64,000 bases of DNA, taken from contig NZ_JAIVLK010000008.1 of assembly GCF_020524585.1 (NCBI RefSeq), positions 62,001 through 126,000 of the forward strand, given 5' to 3'. The stretch comes from Celeribacter naphthalenivorans. Lineage in GTDB: Bacteria > Pseudomonadota > Alphaproteobacteria > Rhodobacterales > Rhodobacteraceae. Below are positions 58,951 through 64,000 of the stretch, piece after piece; position 1 is the stretch's first letter, and each line of letters starts with the position of its first letter. The notes under the pieces are model-generated. The model saw only the letters and a program-made list of their open reading frames with translations. It ran no database searches and was not told the DNA's origin. A program made the position numbers and the translations under genes.

Positions 58951-60030
58951 ATGGCAGGCATACAGGCAATGAGAACGGGCTTTTCCGGCACGTTTGTCAT
59001 CGCGTGGACGCAGGGGGAGCTCGACGGGCTTCGATCTGCACCGCTTTCGGCATTGACGGTCGGCGCAGCATGGCGTTGGACCGGCGAGGCCGTCTGCGTT
59101 GATGGGGCACGCGATGTCTACGTCTTAGAGAACGCAATCGGGCAGGCTGAGTTGCATCAGCGGGCCGCGCACTCGGTGCGTCGGCTGATCGGTGCGGCTT
59201 TGGTGGGTGCGCCCGCGTATCACGACCTTGAGACCCGCACGCGGCTGTTCGATGGCGGATTTGATGTCACCGATGGCATCAAGCGCTATGAAATTACACT
59301 GATCGATCTGCCCGAATTGGGCACGCCTTTGTTGATGTTTCTGGGCGACATGCCGCCTGTGGACACGGATCTTTGGGTGGTCTCGGCCCATCTTACCGCC
59401 ACGCGTGAGGCGAAAGAGGCCACACCCGGTGGCGTGATCTGTTTCACGCCCGGCACGAAAATCCTGACGCCCAACGGCGCGCGGCCCGTCGAAGCGCTGT
59501 GCGAAGGCGATGCGATTCAGACCAAGGATGACGGGGTGCAAAAGCTGCGCTGGATCGGGCGACGTCACATCACGGGCGCGCGGCTTTATGCGATGCCTGA
59601 GCTGCGTCCGGTGCGGTTCCGGGCCGATGCGTTGGGGATGGGCGAGCCGGATGAGGACCTGATCGTCTCGCCGCAACACCGGATGGTGATCCGAGGGCAG
59701 GCGGCGCGTGATCTCTATAATGCCGATGAGGTTCTGGTCTGTGCCAAGGATTTGGTGAATGACCGCTCGATCACGACGGAGCGGCATCTCAAGGCGCTCG
59801 ATTACATCCATCTTTTGTTCGATGCGCATCAGGTGATCTTTGCCAACGGGTTGGAGACCGAGAGTTTCCATCCCGGATTTGCCGATCTGAATGAGGTGGC
59901 GGAAGACCAGCGCGCCAGCCTTTTGGAACGCTTCCCGCATCTCTTGGATCAGACCGAGGAGTACGGCCCTGCGGCGCGGCGGACCTTGTCTGCGGCGGAA
60001 ACGGCGATCCTTTTGCATAAGGTCGCTTAA
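58951..60030 (+). CDS. Hint-domain (hedgehog/intein-type) protein
   Basis: A 359-residue protein. The middle (about 167-305) is a Hint domain as in PF13403: it opens GGVICFTPGTKILTPNGARP with the Cys where self-splicing domains place their nucleophile, continues VEALCEGDAIQTKDDGVQKL, has the block-B like IVSPQHRMVIRG and closes with HLLFDAHQVIFANGLETESF. The N-terminal ~165 residues are unrecognised. Many rhodobacterial proteins carry this domain, often on large secreted proteins; here it is attached to a small one without a signal peptide. Start may be 58951 or the ATG at 58969; neither has a strong Shine-Dalgarno. Confidence 0.82.
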   Translation: MAGIQAMRTGFSGTFVIAWTQGELDGLRSAPLSALTVGAAWRWTGEAVCVDGARDVYVLENAIGQAELHQRAAHSVRRLIGAALVGAPAYHDLETRTRLFDGGFDVTDGIKRYEITLIDLPELGTPLLMFLGDMPPVDTDLWVVSAHLTATREAKEATPGGVICFTPGTKILTPNGARPVEALCEGDAIQTKDDGVQKLRWIGRRHITGARLYAMPELRPVRFRADALGMGEPDEDLIVSPQHRMVIRGQAARDLYNADEVLVCAKDLVNDRSITTERHLKALDYIHLLFDAHQVIFANGLETESFHPGFADLNEVAEDQRASLLERFPHLLDQTEEYGPAARRTLSAAETAILLHKVA

Positions 60031-60057
60031 GGAGCTCTAAGAAAACGCCCGTGGCGC

Positions 60058-60085
60058 TTGACTCCTCCGGTTTCGACTGTATAAG
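60058..60085 (+). promoter_or_regulatory. rpsD promoter
   Basis: TTGACT (60058-60063) and TATAAG (60080-60085) with a 16-bp spacer form a near-consensus housekeeping promoter. It leaves a leader of about 140 nt before the rpsD GTG, long enough for autoregulatory folding. Confidence 0.65.
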
Positions 60086-60231
60086 CCCGCCATCCGGTGT
60101 GCAGAGATGTGCGCCGGGTTATTCATTGGTGTTGGTGGCCCTCGCAAGAGGAACCCTGTCAACCCGGGGCGCGGCTCAGACCGTCCGGGGAGAGGACAAC
60201 GCCCTTCGAAACGTTTAGAAGGAGATCAGCC

Positions 60232-60852
60232 GTGACCAAACGCACGTCTGCCAAGTACAAAATCGACCGCCGCATGGGCGAAAACATCTGGGGCCGTCCG
60301 AAGTCCCCGGTCAACCGTCGTGAATACGGCCCGGGCCAGCACGGTCAGCGCCGCAAGGGCAAGCTGTCCGACTTCGGTCTGCAGCTCCGCGCCAAGCAGA
60401 AGCTGAAAGGCTACTACGGCGACCTGACCGAGAAACAATTCCGTCGCATCTTTGCCGACGCTGAGCGGATCAAAGGCGACACCGGTGAAAACCTCATCGG
60501 TCTGCTGGAATCCCGTCTCGACGCCGTCGTCTACCGTGCGAAGTTCGTGCCGACCGTCTTTGCCGCCCGTCAGTTCGTGAACCACGGCCACGTGCTCGTG
60601 AACGGCAAGCGCGTGAACATCCCCTCCTACCGTGTGAAAGAGGGTGACGTGATCGAAGTGCGCGACAAATCCAAACAGCTCGCCATCGTGCTCGAAGCTG
60701 TGGGTCTCGCCGAGCGTGACGTGCCGGATTACATCGACGCCGATCACTCCAAAATGACCGCGACCTACGTGCGCAAGCCGGGCCTCTCCGATGTGCCTTA
60801 CGCTGTGCAAATGGAACCGAACCTCGTCATCGAATTCTACGCTCAGAACTAA
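60232..60852 (+). CDS. rpsD: 30S ribosomal protein S4
   Basis: A 206-residue protein, the usual length of bacterial S4. Conserved segments are [40 protein letters not shown], the S4 RNA-binding fold [20 protein letters not shown] and [20 protein letters not shown], and the closing [10 protein letters not shown]. It nucleates assembly of the 30S body on 16S rRNA. Start is GTG at 60232 after AGAAGGAG; upstream frame is leader. Monocistronic, with its own promoter and terminator. Confidence 0.98.
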   Translation: MTKRTSAKYKIDRRMGENIWGRPKSPVNRREYGPGQHGQRRKGKLSDFGLQLRAKQKLKGYYGDLTEKQFRRIFADAERIKGDTGENLIGLLESRLDAVVYRAKFVPTVFAARQFVNHGHVLVNGKRVNIPSYRVKEGDVIEVRDKSKQLAIVLEAVGLAERDVPDYIDADHSKMTATYVRKPGLSDVPYAVQMEPNLVIEFYAQN

Positions 60853-60890
60853 GCCACGCGCTTTTCTGAGCCGATCTTCGAAGATTTACG

Positions 60891-60920
60891 AAAGGCCGTC
60901 CCTTTGGGGCGGCCTTTTGG
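60891..60920 (+). terminator. rpsD terminator
   Basis: AAAGGCCGTCCC (60891-60902) pairs with GGGGCGGCCTTT (60906-60917), one G-T wobble, loop TTT, then TGGTTTTT. It also lies 22 bp from the convergent 60940 gene end. Confidence 0.85.
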
Positions 60921-60939
60921 TTTTTGCCCGGATGGGGTC

Positions 60940-61578
60940 TCAGAACAGTGACAGCGACTCGATATAGCGCTCAAACGACGTGCCGGTCACCTCAGGCACG
61001 GACCGTGACAGCCGTGACAGACGGTCGTCAAATTCTCGCATCCCGTCGCGCAGGGCGACCATTTCGTCATTGAGTGTCCTGTCGTTATGAATGCGGCCTG
61101 CATCGGTGGCGGTGAGCGTCACATCGGAGGCCACGGTGCCGAAATCCAGATTGGAACCGGCTTCGGTCGCTGCGATCCGCAAGAACAGGTCATCGCCACG
61201 CTCCGCGAGGTCTTGATTGAACGCCACGAGATGGGTGTCCAAAGATGTGCCGCCGCTGATCGGCCAGCCAAAGCTGCTGCGCGTGGCCTCTTCCTGCGCG
61301 AGAGGGTGTGCCCCGCTGGCGAGAGCGACCTCGGCGAAATCGTTGGGCGGCATATCGAGCGTGCCCATGATGTCGCTCTGCGCCTGTTTGGCGGAGACAA
61401 AGTCATTGAGTGCCATCATCGCGTGGTCAAGGGCGTGGCCGGTCATCTCGACCGGCCCTGTGCGCCCGTCCGTCAGCATGCTCTGCGCCCCGGCAAGTGC
61501 CGGCGCGAGCGCAAGAGCTGTGGTGATGCTGAGCGTGGCGAGGCGGTGTTGAACTGCGTGGAATAGGATGCGTCTCAT
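60940..61578 (-). CDS. secreted protein of unknown function
   Basis: A 212-residue protein with a signal peptide (LATLSITTALALAPALAGAQ). The mature part is mainly helical, with GHALDHAMMALNDFVSAKQA and LNDEMVALRDGMREFDDRLS, and one small loop segment GWPISGGTSLDTHLVAF. No enzymatic motif or Cys pair is seen, and I do not recognise the family. AAGGAGGG precedes the ATG at 61578. Single gene, ending convergently with rpsD. Confidence 0.75.
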   Translation of the reverse strand: MRRILFHAVQHRLATLSITTALALAPALAGAQSMLTDGRTGPVEMTGHALDHAMMALNDFVSAKQAQSDIMGTLDMPPNDFAEVALASGAHPLAQEEATRSSFGWPISGGTSLDTHLVAFNQDLAERGDDLFLRIAATEAGSNLDFGTVASDVTLTATDAGRIHNDRTLNDEMVALRDGMREFDDRLSRLSRSVPEVTGTSFERYIESLSLF

Positions 61579-61920
61579 CTGGTGCCCTCCTTACTCTCAG
61601 ATGTGCGTCTAAGACCAAAGTATAACATTGCGTCCGGATCGGGCCTAATTTTTGGGGTCGTAGATTGGAGGATATGCGCGCAAAAAACGCTGCTTCGTTC
61701 GGATCGCTTGCCGATTTATCAAACTGTCGCAGGGCGTTGCCGGATGTGCTGAAATACTAAGCAGGCTTGGCTTCGCGCAGGGCCGAACCGGTTTGGGACG
61801 GCAGTGTCCGAGGCTTTTACAGCGACGGATTGCGGTGTGTTATCCAGGAAAGCCGGGCTGATCCGAATCCCGTTTCGCGCTATGTTGATCGGGTTGGTTC
61901 TCAGTATCAGGGAGGCCGCG
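61579..61920. other. 342-bp intergenic region
   Basis: It separates the divergent secreted-protein gene and the endonuclease-like gene. I see no gene, clear promoter or repeat. The plus-strand frame of the next gene is open from 61804, but that extension lacks a Shine-Dalgarno and family-like sequence. Confidence 0.55.
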
Positions 61921-62952
61921 ATGGCCGCGCGTGACATTTCTTTTGCGTCTTTCAATCTCTACAATCTGCAATCCCCCGGTGACGCGATGTATTCTGGCTC
62001 CACTTGGACCGACGAAGAATATGACGCAAAGATTTTCTACACCGCCGCCGTTTTGAAACGCATCGCGGCGGATGTCGTGGGCTTTCAGGAGCTTTGGGCC
62101 GAGGAGGCCCTGCAAGAGGCGATGCAGATGGCCGGGCTTGAGGCCACGCATCAGGCGCTTGTCCCGCCCGGTCATCCGGGCAGTCGCATTGTGTGTGCCG
62201 GACTGGTGCGTCGGGATATTCTTGTCGATGACCCGGAATGGATCACCGAATTTCCCGATGAGATGGTGCTGGCTTCCGGCGGTGACGATCCGCAGCAAGA
62301 TCGCATCGCGGTGGCCCTCACCAGTTTCTCGCGCCCGGTTCTGCATCTTACCGTTCAGCCGCACCCGGACACGCCGGTCATTCATGTCTTTGTCTGCCAT
62401 TTCAAATCCCGTCGCCCGACCGAGCTTTGGCGCGAGGAGTGGTATGAGCGCGACACCCACAAAGATCACCTGACGGCGCTGGGTTATGCCGTCTCCACCA
62501 TCCGCCGTACGGCGGAGGCGACAGCTTTGCGGATGATCATCACCAAACTGAGCAAGGGCACGAACACGCCCGTTGTGGTGATCGGCGATATGAATGACAG
62601 TAAATTGTCCAACACGCTCAACATCTTGACCGAACAGCCGCAATATCTGACGGGGCTGTCCGAGGGCGGTGGCGACAATGCGCTCTACACCGCGCAGACG
62701 CTTCAGGAATACCGCTCGACGCGGGATGTGTACTACACGCATGTCTATCAAAAGGAGCGTGAGAGCCTCGATCACATCCTGTTTTCGCAGGAATTTTACG
62801 ATCACTCCAAACGTCGCCTCTGGGCCTTTGACGAGATGACGGTGGACAACGATCACCTCAACATTGACGACCATAAGGCGACAGGCACCAACGATCACGG
62901 CATCATCCGTGCCGGGTTCAAATGGAAACCTGCGGCGGGGGCTGTTGGGTGA
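61921..62952 (+). CDS. endonuclease/exonuclease/phosphatase family protein
   Basis: A 343-residue protein of the DNase I-like fold: ISFASFNLYNLQSPGD (Asn of the metal site), ADVVGFQELWAEEALQEAM (metal-binding Glu), HVFVCHFKSRRPTELW (His), VVVIGDMNDSKLSNTLNIL (Asp and Asn) and DHKATGTNDHGIIRAGFKW (final Asp-His pair). The family includes nucleases and lipid or sugar phosphatases; no signal peptide is seen, and specificity is unknown. GGGAGG precedes the ATG at 61921. Single gene. Confidence 0.88.
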   Translation: MAARDISFASFNLYNLQSPGDAMYSGSTWTDEEYDAKIFYTAAVLKRIAADVVGFQELWAEEALQEAMQMAGLEATHQALVPPGHPGSRIVCAGLVRRDILVDDPEWITEFPDEMVLASGGDDPQQDRIAVALTSFSRPVLHLTVQPHPDTPVIHVFVCHFKSRRPTELWREEWYERDTHKDHLTALGYAVSTIRRTAEATALRMIITKLSKGTNTPVVVIGDMNDSKLSNTLNILTEQPQYLTGLSEGGGDNALYTAQTLQEYRSTRDVYYTHVYQKERESLDHILFSQEFYDHSKRRLWAFDEMTVDNDHLNIDDHKATGTNDHGIIRAGFKWKPAAGAVG

Positions 62953-63097
62953 ACTGGCATCTGCGTAGCTCCAATGCGTGGCGATGGGGGCACACACCGA
63001 TACGACAAAGCAACAACTGCACAGAGGTTGCTCATCTGTCTGGCAATGTCGGACGCGCGGCGCTAAGAGAGGCGGACAATTCTAAGCGAGTGGACTC

Positions 63098-64000
63098 ATG
63101 ACCCGTTTGATCGAACCGCAACCCGGCATTCTCGACATCACCCTCTATCAGGGTGGCGCCAGCCATGTGCAGGGCGTTGACAATGTGATCAAGCTGTCTT
63201 CGAACGAGAACCCGTTCGGTGCGCCTGAAAGCGCCAAGACAGCTTTTGCCAAGGCGGTTCACACCCTCCATCGCTACCCGAACACCGATCACGCCGGCCT
63301 GCGCAAAGCCATTGCCGAGGTGCACGGTCTGGACGCCGGGCGCATCATTTGCGGTGTCGGCTCAGATGAGATCATCACCTTCCTCTGTCAGGCCTATGCG
63401 GGCGTTGGCGATGAGGTGATCTACACCGAGCACGGCTTTTCCATGTATAAAATCTCCGCCCGTGCCGCGGGCGCGCAGCCGGTTTGTGTGCCGGAACGCG
63501 AGCGTGTGGTGGATGTGGATGCGATCCTCGCCGCCTGCAATGAGAAGACCAAGCTGATCTTCATCGCCAACCCGGCGAACCCGACGGGCACGATGATCGG
63601 CCAACGCGACATCGCGCGTCTGGCCTCGGAAATTCCGTCGCAGGCAATCCTTGTGCTCGATGGCGCCTATGCCGAGTTCGTCGAAGGCTTCGATGGTGGC
63701 GCGGCTCTGGTCGAGGCGCGGGACAACGTGGTGATGACGCGGACGTTTTCGAAGATTTACGGTCTGGGTGGCGTGCGCGTCGGCTGGGGCTATGGTCCGC
63801 AGGAAATCATCGACGTGCTGAACCGCGTGCGTGGTCCGTTCAACCTGTCGGAAGCGCAAATGGCCGCCGCCGAAGCCGCCGTGAAAGACCGCGATTGGGT
63901 CGAGAAATGCCGTGAGGACAACACCCGTCTGCGCGCTTGGTTGGCCGAAGCACTGATGGAGCTGGGGGTGCCCTCGGACACGTCTTGCGCCAACTTCATC
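63098..64000 (+). CDS. hisC: histidinol-phosphate aminotransferase, 3'-truncated by window edge
   Basis: 301 codons of an open frame that continues past the window. It is a PLP-dependent class I/II aminotransferase: [73 protein letters not shown] and DGAYAEFV, with the Schiff-base Lys in [20 protein letters not shown]. HisC transfers an amino group to imidazole-acetol phosphate in histidine synthesis; some alphaproteobacterial members also serve aromatic amino acids. The ATG at 63098 follows AGCGAG. hisG and hisZ are 25 kb away, so the pathway is dispersed. Confidence 0.92.
   Translation, partial: MTRLIEPQPGILDITLYQGGASHVQGVDNVIKLSSNENPFGAPESAKTAFAKAVHTLHRYPNTDHAGLRKAIAEVHGLDAGRIICGVGSDEIITFLCQAYAGVGDEVIYTEHGFSMYKISARAAGAQPVCVPERERVVDVDAILAACNEKTKLIFIANPANPTGTMIGQRDIARLASEIPSQAILVLDGAYAEFVEGFDGGAALVEARDNVVMTRTFSKIYGLGGVRVGWGYGPQEIIDVLNRVRGPFNLSEAQMAAAEAAVKDRDWVEKCREDNTRLRAWLAEALMELGVPSDTSCANFI

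Noticed and set aside
60100-60231. A tRNA or other structured RNA in the rpsD leader
   Set aside because: The leader is GC-rich with a few short stems, but it lacks the T-loop and anticodon layout of a tRNA. It is better explained as the 5' leader of rpsD.

Overview
The window looks like chromosomal DNA of a marine-type alphaproteobacterium of the family Rhodobacteraceae (roseobacter group). The evidence is the GC-rich coding style, an RpoHII-type heat-shock sigma factor, short HisG paired with HisZ, a B12-dependent ribonucleotide reductase, a DUF1489 gene, TRAP and BMP-type transporters, and many start/stop overlaps of the ATGA type. Almost all of it is dense core genome. No rRNA, tRNA or CRISPR array was seen. 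The first gene (alpha/beta hydrolase) and the last (hisC) are cut by the window edges.

Layout. 1-5.7 kb: hydrolase, comM, glutathione transferase, a cobU/phosphatase pair, and rpoH2 with a chaN-like gene. 5.8-14.6 kb: coaBC, dut, a membrane-anchored MoeB-like enzyme, an M3 peptidase, a cation exporter, a capsule-type protein with an SH3 protein, a 2-hydroxyacid dehydrogenase and a secreted ClpP-like protein. 15-20 kb: a csbD/stress-protein pair behind an ECF-like promoter, pirin, panCB, a membrane protein and a CMD/AhpD-like protein. 20.1-29.8 kb (minus strand): one polycistron, xdhA-xdhB-xdhC followed by an ABC importer of the BMP/nucleoside type, with a small DUF2834 gene between the two permease genes; together these suggest purine uptake and oxidation. 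30-41.6 kb: dnaE, a lipoprotein, slyX, hisS-hisZ-hisG-NUDIX, DUF1489 and nrdJ.

41.6-43.3 kb is the one clear scar. It has a 23-bp tandem repeat, a chimeric reading frame that joins a decayed IS3-type OrfA to a TniQ-like C-terminal segment, and a LysR regulator whose N-terminal half is missing exactly at the insertion-sequence end. 43.3-54.1 kb is a catabolic island: an aldehyde dehydrogenase, then the lower meta-cleavage pathway (semialdehyde dehydrogenase, hydratase, acetylating acetaldehyde dehydrogenase, aldolase, decarboxylase, tautomerase), a divergent GntR/FCD regulator and a three-gene TRAP transporter. The same 25-bp inverted repeat (ATCGTT-N13-AACGAT) lies upstream of both the pathway operon and the TRAP operon, so the regulator probably controls uptake and degradation together. 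No ring-cleavage dioxygenase is present in the window.

54.1-64 kb: the hmuSTUV heme import and utilisation operon (no outer-membrane receptor in the window), ybaK, a Hint-domain protein, rpsD with a recognisable promoter and terminator, a secreted orphan protein, an endonuclease/exonuclease/phosphatase-family protein and hisC. Several intergenic repeats and hairpins, including a 27-bp motif repeated at four places, lie mostly at the 3' ends of genes.
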